From: Symsagittifera roscoffensis
Lineage: Eukaryota; Xenacoelomorpha; Acoela; Convolutidae
Reading direction: 5' to 3'
NCBI RefSeq assembly: GCF_963678635.1
Contig: NC_087070.1
Coordinates: 34,725,109-34,789,108, forward strand
DNA length: 64,000 bases
Part shown: positions 12,458-21,382 of the stretch, piece after piece
How the letters are laid out: each line of letters opens with the position of its first letter
Position numbering within the stretch: position 1 is the first letter of the stretch
The notes under the pieces: generated by a model
What the model saw: only the letters and a program-made list of their open reading frames with translations
The model's database searches: none
What the model was told of the DNA's origin: nothing
Program-made: the position numbers and the translations under genes

Positions 12458-12470
12458 CTCGGTGAAAAAA

Positions 12471-12908
12471 ATGGACAATTTACAGATTACTGAGCTTATT
12501 CACCGATGCAAGCATTTGAAACATCGATTTTGTGGCATTTTTCCCGCTAACTTAGCATTTAATTCAATATTGAAACGTGACAATACTTTCATGATAGTGA
12601 ACGCATCAAACTCAGACCAGCCAGGAACTCATTGGTTACTGTTTGCTCAAGCTGGTGGTCAAATTTTTTTTGCAGATCCTCTTGGACGAAGCCTACACAA
12701 CTATCCACATGTATACAAAAATATGAGACGTTCTATCCATGAGGGAAACCAAATACTGATGAATAAGCCAATCCAATCAGCTAACTCGGTCTTGTGCGGA
12801 CTTTATTGTATTTATGTTGCTCATGTTATAATTTCATCTAAATTTCCTATAGGTTTCAAGGTTAATGACCATGACATGATGCGTTTTGCTAAACATATGA
12901 TGTTATAA
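12471..12908 (+). CDS. adenain-like cysteine protease (Polinton PRO)
   Basis: 145 residues from the first ATG at 12471; the frame is open a little further upstream but without an ATG. The catalytic layout of the adenovirus-type maturation protease family (C5) is visible: His54 in GTHWLLF, Asp69 in FFADPLG, Gln102 in the IQSANS segment and Cys109 in VLCGLYC. Spacing and length fit Polinton proteases. In related viruses this enzyme cleaves capsid precursors during virion maturation. It follows the hexon-like gene directly, as capsid and protease genes often cluster. The frame is uninterrupted with all catalytic residues present, in contrast with the broken hexon fragment. After the stop comes AT-rich sequence to the convergent gene at 13026-13661. 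Confidence 0.88.
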   Translation: MDNLQITELIHRCKHLKHRFCGIFPANLAFNSILKRDNTFMIVNASNSDQPGTHWLLFAQAGGQIFFADPLGRSLHNYPHVYKNMRRSIHEGNQILMNKPIQSANSVLCGLYCIYVAHVIISSKFPIGFKVNDHDMMRFAKHMML

Positions 12909-13025
12909 CTTTGTGATACTGATGCATTTCTTTAATGATTTATAATTTATTTTTAAGAAAAAAACATGTTTTATGGTTGCTAGAACACTTGCCTCTGGCG
13001 TTATCGCAGGCTCTAAAAACCGTTT
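12909..13025. other. convergent intergenic spacer
   Basis: The short gap separates the protease (+) and the leftward gene at 13026-13661. The sequence TTTATAATTTATT and several A-rich stretches could serve 3'-end formation on either strand. No other feature is seen. Confidence 0.3.
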
Positions 13026-13661
13026 TCAGAGTTTAAATTTTTTTTCCATTATAAATTTAACAAACAAAGTATTTGAATCAATCTCTAAACGACCATAACC
13101 ACTCAAAATGATATCAATAATTTTAGAAAACTCGGCGGCATTATCACCATTCAAAATATGAATGAAGCGTTCAATTGTTACATTAGTGATTAAATCAGTT
13201 TGAGTTTGAATGGATCGAGTTTGTGAAGCAAAGCAAACTTGTGGCAATCTTCTTCGTAGAGAAGCACCACCAATGTCAGTTGAGTTGATAATAGAATTGT
13301 TGTAGTTGACAGCAATTTTTAATTTTTCCATCAGGGGTCCTGATAGGTGAAGTTTACTGCAACCCAATATTAGATGCTTGAAAGATGAGAGTAGACAAGG
13401 TACAACGAAAGTGGTTGAGGTCATCTTTTTCACTACGTGGACACAATCCTTGGTTACTTCGATGAGAACATGGATGTGGGGATGGTCATTGTCGAGCAAT
13501 TGGGCGCAAGACTCGTTCTGAATTGAGTGGGTTGCAAATGCAAAATTTGTGTTTAGAGGGAGTTGTGAGGCGTCGGGTTCGTTGTTCAGAATAAAAAATT
13601 TAAAATTTTTTCGAAATTTTTTAAAAAATTCAGGCGACTGCTCATACATTGCTTCAACCAT
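13026..13661 (-). CDS. unrecognised protein with an H-x-H motif (possible HUH fold)
   Basis: 211 residues from an ATG at 13661, uninterrupted. I do not recognise the family with certainty. Near residues 80-90 the sequence HPHIHVLIEV gives a His-hydrophobic-His motif at the end of a hydrophobic strand. This is the hallmark of HUH replication endonucleases (parvoviral Rep/NS1, CRESS Rep, rolling-circle Rep). A preceding hydrophobic strand (FKFFILNNEP, about residues 20-30) would fit motif 1. A candidate nucleophile tyrosine lies near residue 118 in AVNYNNS, but its distance from the H-x-H is short for parvoviral enzymes and the usual lysine spacing is unclear. There is no helicase domain. It lies in tandem with the PC4-like gene on the same strand, 50 bases downstream of that gene's stop. 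Alternatives are a lineage-specific Polinton protein with a chance motif. Existence of the gene is well supported, its function is not. Confidence 0.7.
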   Translation of the reverse strand: MVEAMYEQSPEFFKKFRKNFKFFILNNEPDASQLPLNTNFAFATHSIQNESCAQLLDNDHPHIHVLIEVTKDCVHVVKKMTSTTFVVPCLLSSFKHLILGCSKLHLSGPLMEKLKIAVNYNNSIINSTDIGGASLRRRLPQVCFASQTRSIQTQTDLITNVTIERFIHILNGDNAAEFSKIIDIILSGYGRLEIDSNTLFVKFIMEKKFKL

Positions 13662-13710
13662 TCTGCTGGTTAAATCAAATTATTCAAACGTTTTTTTTTT
13701 TGTTTCTGTT

Positions 13711-14145
13711 TCAGGCAACTCTACACTTTTTATTATTCGAGTATTCATCATCCGCATCGTTTTCATCGCCACTTTCAGCACATTCTTTTTTGGGAGGGAC
13801 TAATCGTTTTGACGTGTATCGTCTTTTATGATGTTTATCATTCACAGCTGAGGAGGATGAGGAGGAGGAGGAAGAAGATGAAGTCTTTTCACCAGTTTGT
13901 TTTTTAACCAATTTTTTAATCTTTGAATAATTATCTGCCAAACAATCAAATTCTCTTGTCGTTAAGGTCACTGCTTGATAACATTTAAATACACCATCTT
14001 CATTCTTTTTATATAACTTAACTGTGATATATGTACCCGTTTTGTCAAAAGTTTTCGTTCCAACCCGTACAATGCGTTTTTCTCCCGAAGATATATCTTG
14101 AAAATCATCGTAAAAGTCTGTATCATTTTCTAGCGACGAGTACAT
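13711..14145 (-). CDS. PC4-like single-stranded DNA-binding protein
   Basis: 144 residues from the first ATG at 14145; the frame is open further upstream but has no ATG. Residues about 23-82 (RIVRVGTKTFDKTGTYITVK, KNEDGVFKCYQAVTLTTREF, then a C-terminal helix) match the layout of the PC4/p15 (Sub1) domain: basic strand, short acidic turn with D-G, a strand, then a 'LT..EF..L' helix start. PC4 proteins dimerise and bind ssDNA and melted duplex. In an element replicated by protein-primed strand displacement such a protein would plausibly coat displaced strands or act in transcription. Residues 1-20 are acidic, about 89-99 are a serine run, and the tail has basic (KHHKRRYTSKR) and acidic patches. 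Family assignment is from pattern, and role is inference. The serine run is encoded by a GAG/GAA-rich stretch on the plus strand. Confidence 0.66.
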   Translation of the reverse strand: MYSSLENDTDFYDDFQDISSGEKRIVRVGTKTFDKTGTYITVKLYKKNEDGVFKCYQAVTLTTREFDCLADNYSKIKKLVKKQTGEKTSSSSSSSSSSSAVNDKHHKRRYTSKRLVPPKKECAESGDENDADDEYSNNKKCRVA

Positions 14146-14347
14146 AGTGGTGGTGGTAACGGTAGTGACTTGTTGGTTCAACTGTTTTATGATAGAATGA
14201 AATGAATAATGAATTGGATAGAAGATAAACAAATATCTGTGGATTTACTTTTATGGCGCCCCTTCAGCTTATAGTGGGAGAATTTAATTAGTTTTTGCAA
14301 TTGGATTTGTATAAGATAAAAGCGTGTTTATTGCATCTGTCATTTCT

Positions 14348-14620
14348 GTCTGGAAAGCACTTGAATGGGTCATAAATCTCAGTTAATGTTACATGTCGGC
14401 ATACATGTACTCACTTTGAAGTGGAGATAGCTTTCGGTTGAATCTGTCTGGCAAATTCCCGTTTTAGCTCATAAATCTCAACGTTTTTACCCTGGCGGCA
14501 TGCATGTTATCTCTTTGAAGTGTAAAATTTTTGACATTTTGTGCTTAGGGTATCATAAAAAGGCGCCATGCTGTTTCTTTGAAGTATAGATTTTCAAAGC
14601 GTTCACATTTCTTCTTTAAT
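14348..14620. promoter_or_regulatory. 99-bp direct repeats in a divergent intergenic region
   Basis: The 641-bp spacer between the divergent PC4-like (-) and unknown (+) genes holds an imperfect direct repeat with a 98-99 bp period. GTCTGG is at 14348 and 14446, TCATAAATCTCA at 14370 and 14469, a GGCATRCATGT word at about 14398 and 14497, and CTTTGAAGTG at about 14414 and 14513. A third partial copy (ATCATAAAAA, GGCGCCATGC, CTTTGAAGTA) follows at about 14551-14587. Repeated motifs in a divergent spacer suggest a shared promoter or enhancer, but there is no direct proof. Confidence 0.5.
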
Positions 14621-14786
14621 TGCAAAAGCCCTGAAAACATATTAAAATTTCACAAAACCAGATTTATGGTAATTGGCTAAATCTTAGACCACCAGCAATA
14701 AAAAAACTAAAAGTGGTAGGTCAAACTAAATCTACTCACTATTTTTATTCAATCTCTCAAAATCAGTCAATACAAAATTTTCAACG

Positions 14787-15455
14787 ATGGCAACTCCACT
14801 GCAAATCATTTCAATTAATTCTCTTGAAAGAGCTATATTATACCAAACTTATACCAGAGATTCTATCGTAGTGGTTCAACAGGAACGGAAAATGCGTCAT
14901 CGAAAAACAAGTCCTTTCAACGATCTTGATCCAGGAAGCAGAGAATTCGATGAATGGGTCACTAAAAACCATATGATGTTACCCAACTATTTGCTTGATC
15001 AAATTGGTATCCTCATACAAAACAGAAAACAGGTCTACGAGAGTTGCTGTGTGACTGAATCGTATCCTGCGCTGAAGCGCACAGATATTCAAGACCCTAC
15101 TTGCCTTGATCGTTCACCGAGAAAAATACTGTTTAACTATGATTGCCAATCGATCCCCTTTTACGAAAATCAGGAAGGATCCATTAGAGATTTAGCAGAG
15201 CGAGAAAGCTACTGGAACATTGAGTCGATTGAATCACCAGATTCAACAGAGAAAAAAGATGAGGACCAGCAGACGCCCAAAACCCCAATAAAGCCGGATA
15301 TTTTTTCAATCACTCAACAACAGCAGCAGCATACTTCTTCTACTTCTTCTTCCGGCAGTCAAAGTCCCACTGCATCAAACTTAGTGGCTGAGACGCCTCC
15401 TATCAATGCTTGCTTTGCGCCGAAAAAACGCAAACTGCAATTTAGAGATCTCTGA
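14787..15455 (+). CDS. unrecognised Polinton accessory protein with C-terminal NLS-like motif
   Basis: 222 residues from an ATG at 14787, uninterrupted. I do not recognise it. The N-terminal 120 residues look folded (hydrophobic heptads, HMMLPNYLLDQIGILIQNR) and include a cysteine pair (ESCCVTES). The rest is low complexity: acidic EKKDEDQQTPKTPIKPD with TP sites, a QQQQQ run, then a serine/threonine stretch. The C-terminus carries a monopartite NLS-like APKKRKLQF, suggesting nuclear action. The gene is divergent from the PC4-like gene across a spacer with 99-bp repeats and lies 1.66 kb upstream of polB. Candidate roles such as terminal protein or a regulatory 'early' protein are only speculation. 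The LxCxE Rb-binding motif reported in some adintovirus accessory proteins is not present. Confidence 0.72.
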   Translation: MATPLQIISINSLERAILYQTYTRDSIVVVQQERKMRHRKTSPFNDLDPGSREFDEWVTKNHMMLPNYLLDQIGILIQNRKQVYESCCVTESYPALKRTDIQDPTCLDRSPRKILFNYDCQSIPFYENQEGSIRDLAERESYWNIESIESPDSTEKKDEDQQTPKTPIKPDIFSITQQQQQHTSSTSSSGSQSPTASNLVAETPPINACFAPKKRKLQFRDL

Positions 15456-17118
15456 AAACTCAAAAAAACTTTGTTTCCACCGAGAGTGTACCAGTTTGGG
15501 GGTTTATTATTTAGTTTGATAAGTTTTTATTATTGTGGGTGAATCTTTGTTTACGTTTTGCTTATGATTTTTCTCTAATTTAAAGTTTGCATTGTGATTT
15601 TCAATCAATAGAAAGGAAATAAAAACAACAGAAAAAATTAATAGCAAAAAATCAAAATAACTTTAAAAAGTCGGCATAAAAGTCTAAAAGTATAAATTTT
15701 GATAAATTTCTCGTCAAATCCAACTTAATTATATCAGTTTTTTAATGCTCATTTCGAAAAATCAAAAAAATAAACTGAATACTCTTCCTAAGATTTTATC
15801 TAATGATGTTGAAACAAAAAACATAAAAATGTTTTTGTTATGTTTTTTCATAATATTTTTCAAAATATAAATATTAACACAGAAAAAGATAAAGAGAGAG
15901 AGAGAGAGAACTGACGATCCATAAACCCCATTATTATCCCTTTTGGGATATAGCTTTTTCAAAAGAAAGCTATTTATGGATGGGTCCAGCAATTCTGCCG
16001 GTTAATCAACCATAGTTACTTTTGGCTCTTTACACTCTCTGTTTTTGTTTTTTTTTCTCTCTCTCTCTAATATGTCTACAGCCTGGTGGGGTTAGCCAGG
16101 ACTCTTAGGAGTAGACTTTAGAGAGTGTATGAGCCAGTATAAAGCATTATATATAATAAAATTACATGTCTATAACAGATTTCACGTTTAATAATACTCA
16201 TTTTCAGGTTAAAATGGTTAAAAAATTCAAAATATGTTTTTTTTTTCGATTTTTCAACATGGGTTACAACCCTGTCCAATAAATCACGACAAATTGATTG
16301 GACCAGGTTTCATTGGATTTGGAGACAAAAAAGTTTTTTGGTAATTTTTGTTTTTTTTTTTCACTACAAGAATATGTACTAAAAAAGAAATATCTCAAAT
16401 TTTTGAACCGACATTTTAGTAGGGCAAGCGTTTCAGAGGTTCCTAATAAATAGCACTGCCGGGTAGTTATTGCCTACTGTACCAAACGGCCCTGCATCAA
16501 TCTTTTGATGAACTATATGTGAAATTTGTCATAGAATACTAATTTATTTGAGAAATGAACAAAATTCTCAACTACCCTTTATCATTTTTGTCAGGTATGT
16601 TCGACTTGACTTGATTGGTGGGTCTTCCTTGCTTGACTTGATTGGTGGGTTACCATTTTGGTTGAAACAAAAAAACTTGGCCAAAAAATTCAAACATATT
16701 TTCAATATTTAGTCAAGTTGACTAAATAGGGAAGTTGATAATAGCAGTGGGTGTTAACATTCACACACTTTAGGTAAAAGAAATAACATTCCCGGGTTGA
16801 TCCCTTTATGGAATTGTCAGCTACTCTAACCACAAGTATTTATGCTGTTTAATACAGTTGAGTCATTTACCCAATATCGAATTGACAGTCATTTCATAAA
16901 ACCACATAAAGCCCCAAAACTACAACCACTTTAAAGCCACTGTTGATTTTATGCTTCACCCACGTAATTGAATTTAATTAATTGAGTCTTGATCCAAATT
17001 TTGTTTTTGAAAAACTTTTCACTTCTCGCTTTTGCTTTGTCGAAATCAGCTTTGGTAAAACTTGAAAAATTTCTTGAAAAGAATTCTTCTTTCCTGAACA
17101 CTCAATCTTGAACCAACA
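15456..17118. other. long non-coding spacer upstream of polB
   Basis: No supported gene in 1.66 kb. It contains a (GA)n tract at 15893-15910 and a (CT)n tract at about 16056-16068 that could pair across 150 bases. It also has a short stem CCTGTCCAAT/ATTGGACCAGG at about 16268-16307 and a 19-bp direct repeat (CTTGACTTGATTGGTGGGT) at about 16609-16654. The polB promoter should lie at the right end. I see no clear TATA box at a fixed distance. Confidence 0.4.
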
Positions 17119-18179
17119 ATGCCCAACTCAAGTGGAAAACAGACACCAGTCATTTGTTCGACCTGCTCGAAAGTCTTTAGTTCACCAAGGAACTTGAGAC
17201 GACATGAACAAAATATCCATAAGATATTCGCAGCCCCACCGCCACCAACTAAATGTGACGAATGTCGAGAATCCTTCAGCTCGCTGGCAGAAGCTAGGGA
17301 ACACGTCGAGCTAGCTCACAACGTCTCAACTGATAGTCTTTGTATCTACTGTCATACAATCTTCCTCTCCGTTGAGAAGTTCCGGCAACATATGTCGAAA
17401 AACCATCAACTACCCATTTGGACTCCCGGAAATGAGGTGGGAACATCATCTGCTCCAACTGAATCTGCGTTTAGGGGAAAGTTAAGACGATACGAGTTGA
17501 GCGTTAAGGAGGATGAATTGGATCTGATGAATGTAATCATGCGAAACAAAGAGGAAATTGATGCGTTGATAGACGAAAGAGTGCAGGAAGGACCCTGTAA
17601 ATTTCAACTGCATGTGGACGTGAGTATGATTAAGTTCTCGAGCGATACAAACGAAACTGGTGACGGGGAGTTACGCCACGAGAAGACCATGTTATATCTG
17701 AATTCTAAGATGATCAATGTCTTCTTCAATGGAATCGAGAAAGAGATATATTTGGAAATGATTGAGCATATGGTCAATGCCATCAACACGTTCGCTTCCC
17801 ACGGTAGCGGTTGGATTGTGGAGCGCATTGAAAAGCTGGCTGTAAGTTTTGCAGCATTTTCTCCTATCCGTGCTGGCTCATACATTGACCTTCCCGATTC
17901 ATTGAAACCGGTGAAACAGAGTTTCACCAACATTAAAACGAGAAACGATCAGAAGTGCTTTCTATACTGCTTTGTGGCCGCGTACCATGATCGATATTCA
18001 GAGACCACAACTGCTCTTTATCCTGCTGCCCAAAGCTACCAACATCGAAACAAACTGAAAAATTACAAGCTCTCCCAAGAACATGTTGTGAAAATTGAAG
18101 GCTGGTACGAGATGCCAATGGGACTATTTGATATTGACCGATTTGAACAACTTAACAACTGTCAAGTCAATGTATTCCG
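17119..18179 (+). CDS. polB: protein-primed DNA polymerase B, exon 1 (zinc fingers and N-terminal domain)
   Basis: The exon begins at an ATG and encodes residues 1-353 plus two bases of the next codon. Three C2H2 zinc fingers come first: C13/C16/H29/H34, C46/C49/H62/H67 and C75/C78/H91/H96. A domain common at the N-terminus of Polinton polymerases follows, with the GSGW motif at residues 229-232 and the NDQKCFLYCFVAAYH segment at 276-290. The exon ends at a GTGAGC donor (18180). Reading on without splicing meets TGA at once. Exons 1-3 total 4173 nt, giving about 1390 residues with no internal stop. The zinc fingers could bind element ends or displaced DNA; that is inference. Confidence 0.85.
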
Positions 18180-18278
18180 GTGAGCATTGATTTTTTTTTG
18201 ACAAAACATTTGTTTAATCATGTATAACACATTACGTTCATCCAGAAACCCGAGCACTCAATTGTTTGTTTTCATTAG
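18180..18278 (+). other. polB intron 1 (99 bp)
   Basis: The donor is GTGAGC at 18180 and the acceptor TTTTCATTAG ends at 18278. Removing these 99 bases keeps the frame (phase 2) and restores the expected continuity of the polymerase family across the junction. Unspliced reading gives an immediate stop. An ATG inside the intron (18220) makes the second exon look like a separate gene, but it is not the natural start. Confidence 0.82.
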
Positions 18279-20851
18279 GTACAAAGAAGGTGAATTGCTA
18301 CCTTTGAGAGTGTCCAGCAAATACTCAAGTGATCTATGTGTTGACCTACTACTACTCAGCAACGGACAGACTCATCACTATGTGCTGATCACTGATTTGA
18401 TGAGGGTGGTGGAATATGTGCGTGGAAAACTACACCGAGACCGAAACCAAATTTGCCGCAAATGCTTCCATACATGTTCATCCATCGATACACTACAAAG
18501 GCACCAGGAAATGTGCTACCAAGACGAGGGAGTGGTAATCACTATGCCAAAACCGGGAAAGGACACTCATCGTTTCAAAAATTTAACTGCCCGCTGGTAT
18601 GTACCGAGAGTTATTTACTTTGACCTCGAATCGCTACTACTACCCGTATACGGACCGCAACCCGACCCCGAAAAATCTAGCACCCAAACACTAGAGATTC
18701 ATCAACCATGCGGTTACGCTCTGGCCGTTGTTGAATTTGGGAAGCGTGAAGTTTTAAAGTTTGAACTGAAGAGAGGAGAAAATGTTATGAAGGAATTGAT
18801 CGCCTCGCTCGAATCTTTGGCGAAACAAATATACCTCGAAAAACGAAAATATTACACGTTCACTGGCACACCAAGTTGCACGCGTGAAGAAGCGCACACT
18901 TGTTGGATATGTGAAACAGAATTTGCTGACAATGACCAAGTTGTCCTTGATCACTGTCACTATACCAACAAGTTCTTGGGGTGGGCCCATAACGAATGCA
19001 ATATCAATCGAAAAACGGCGAACTATATACCCGTAATAGCGCATAACTTGTCAAACTATGATCTGCATTTCATTATAAAAGCGCTCTCAAACAGTAACCC
19101 CGAAAACACTTACTCAGTGATCCCTTCCACTGAGGAGAAGTATATATCACTCACTATGTCGGTCTATATCAAATCATACACCGATAAAAACGGAAAACTC
19201 AAAAAAGTGTATGAAAATCTACGTTTCATAGACTCCTATAAATTCATGCTGTCCCCCCTTTCAAAACTCGTCGAATACTTGCCGGAAGAAAAGTTTTTCC
19301 TACTGGAAAATTACTTTGAAGAACTTGGTTACTCATCAGAACAGATAGCATTGCTAAAACAAAAAGGTTTCTACCCGTATTCATACTTTACTAGTTTTGA
19401 AAAGTTTCGAGAAACCCGACTGCCACCTAGAAAAATGTGGAGCAACACTTTACAGGGAGGGGAAATAAGTGTTTCGAAAAATCAGTACAACCATGCTATT
19501 AAAGTTTTCGCCGAAATGAAATGCGCATCACTAGGCGAGTACCATGATGTATACCTAGCAACGGACGTACTACTACTCGCTTCAGTATTCGAAGCCTTTC
19601 GTGAAGTTTGTTACGAAACGTACGGATTAGATTGTGCATGCTACTTCACGGCTAGTAACCTCTCGGGCGATGCATTCTTAAAAGTCTGCAATGCAGACCT
19701 CAAGTTACTTACTGAAAGGGAGCATTTGAACATGGTTCAAAAAATGATACGGGGAGGGATGTCATCGATATATGCACGCCGTTTTTTTAAAGCCAACAAC
19801 AAATACCTCGAAGACTACAATCCTGAAGAGCCCTCTAGCTATCTATTGAATATAGACGCTAACAATTTATACGGGGGTATTATGAAACACTGTCCCCTTC
19901 CCATCAAAGATTTCTCAATAGTTGAGGAAAGTCTCGAATTTATTTTGCAAACCGACGATAAATCTGAGTGGGGATACATTTTGGAAGTGGATCTCAGTAT
20001 ACCTGAAGAACTTCAAGATTACTTTGCAGACTACCCTCTAGCCCCCTCACGTGAAGTTATCGGCACGGATAAACTAAGTAATGAGCAAATACAGATGTTA
20101 GGGGAGATGGGGGTCACGTCGCTACCAAAGGTACCAAAACTGGTTCAAACATTAGATCCAAAGGAGGGCTACGTTCTGCACTACCTCACATTAAAACTCT
20201 ACATAGAACTAGGCTTAAGAGTTACCAAATTGATTAAGGTCTTAAAATTTCGTCAAGGTAGATGGATGGAGCCCTTTGTCGATTTAAACACTCAATTGAG
20301 AATGTCAGCGCGCAACAAATTTGAAGAGAACTTTTACAAGCTCATCGTAAATTCAGCATTCGGTAAAACTATGGAATCAAAACTAGGACGCAAAAAAATA
20401 GAAATTATTAGAAATGAAAGAGAATTGCTTCAAAAAACAGCTTTGAACACGATGAAAAGCTTCCAGATAATCGACGAGGAAGTTGCTACTGTTTGTTTTG
20501 CTGTAACGAGTATTTTGTGGGACAAACCCATGATAATTGGTGCAAGTATTTTGGATTTGTCGAAAAGATTCATGTTTTACTTTCATTATCGGCAAATGAA
20601 AGCAAGCATGAACCTTGAACTGCTATACAGTGACACAGATTCGTTTATTTATGCGATAAAAACCGAAGACGTATACGCAGATCTGCAAAAACTGACCGAT
20701 AGTTTCGATTTTTCCAACTACCCAAGCGATCACTTCTTATTCAGCAATGTGAATAAGAAGGTTGTATTGAAATTTAAGGACGAGGCGGCGGGAAAAATCA
20801 TTGCAGAATTCATCGCGTTGAAACCAAAGCTCTACTCGTTGAAATATGCAG
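18279..20851 (+). CDS. polB: protein-primed DNA polymerase B, exon 2 (exonuclease, endonuclease VII-like insert, polymerase)
   Basis: The exon encodes the catalytic core of the family B polymerase, in full-protein numbering. A C2H2-like cluster at about 413-433 comes first. Exo I follows at YFDLES (D469, E471). An endonuclease VII-like HNH insert has CWIC at about 562-565, LDHCH at 577-581 and HNECN at about 591-595. Exo II is NLSNYD (611-615) and Exo [12 protein letters not shown] (775-783). Motif A is NIDANNLYG (D880), motif [11 protein letters not shown] (about 1041-1050) and motif C YSDTDS (1137-1142). The lysine motif KPKLYSLKY lies near the exon end. All catalytic residues are present, so proofreading and synthesis should be competent. 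The enzyme copies the linear element from a protein primer. The exon ends at a GTTAGT donor (20852). Continuing unspliced meets TAG within two codons. Confidence 0.95.
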
Positions 20852-21382
20852 GTTAGTATTAAAAAAAAGCACCTCTCCAAGTCCCCTCCATTTCTTTACA
20901 TTAAGGGTTCCCTTCATTGGGGTTTTGGATTTTGTTGGAAACCAAATTAATAACTTTTGTTGATCCCTGTCAATTTAATTAGACATAACTAGCCCTGAAA
21001 AGCTCTGATTCTTCATTTAAAAACTTAAAATGAAGAACCATTCATCATTTAAAATGTTTTAAACAAATACTCACCACAAACGCACTTTTGTAACTTTTGA
21101 CGTTAACAAATTTAAAATTTTGACATGGAATGATTTTTTGATAATGACACGATTTGGAATTATTATGATTTGGAATGAATTAAGATATTTAAACTTTTTG
21201 GAATTTTTATGATTTGGAATGAATTAAGATATTTAAACTTTTTGGAAATGAAAAAATTGGAATGTTATTAGATATTGAGTCTTCAAAATATTCAAATTTG
21301 GGAACCGTTTTGGTCATTAATACTAGAACTGGTCTTACAAAGCTGAAATATGTTTATGGGCTAATCTTTGTTCTTTATTTAG
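20852..21382 (+). other. polB intron 2 (531 bp)
   Basis: The donor is GTTAGT at 20852 and the acceptor TTCTTTATTTAG ends at 21382, in phase 1. The family's C-terminal region continues after the acceptor in the correct phase. The intron is AT-rich and holds a 44-bp tandem duplication at 21163-21250. An in-intron ATG at 21262 makes exon 3 look like a separate gene. Confidence 0.75.
21163..21250 (+). repeat. 44-bp tandem duplication inside polB intron 2
   Basis: A 44-bp unit beginning TTATGATTTGGAATGAATTA occurs at 21163-21206 and again at 21207-21250, essentially unchanged. A partial third match (CGATTTGGAATTAT) precedes it. The low divergence suggests a recent slippage event. Confidence 0.85.

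Noticed and set aside
18220-18278. ATG in polB intron 1 as start of a separate polymerase gene
   Set aside because: The preceding exon carries family-specific N-terminal sequence in the right phase and consensus splice sites bracket these bases, so this ATG is intronic.
21262-21382. ATG in polB intron 2 as start of an independent gene
   Set aside because: Family similarity begins only after the acceptor at 21382. The upstream part overlaps a tandem duplication and has no coding character.
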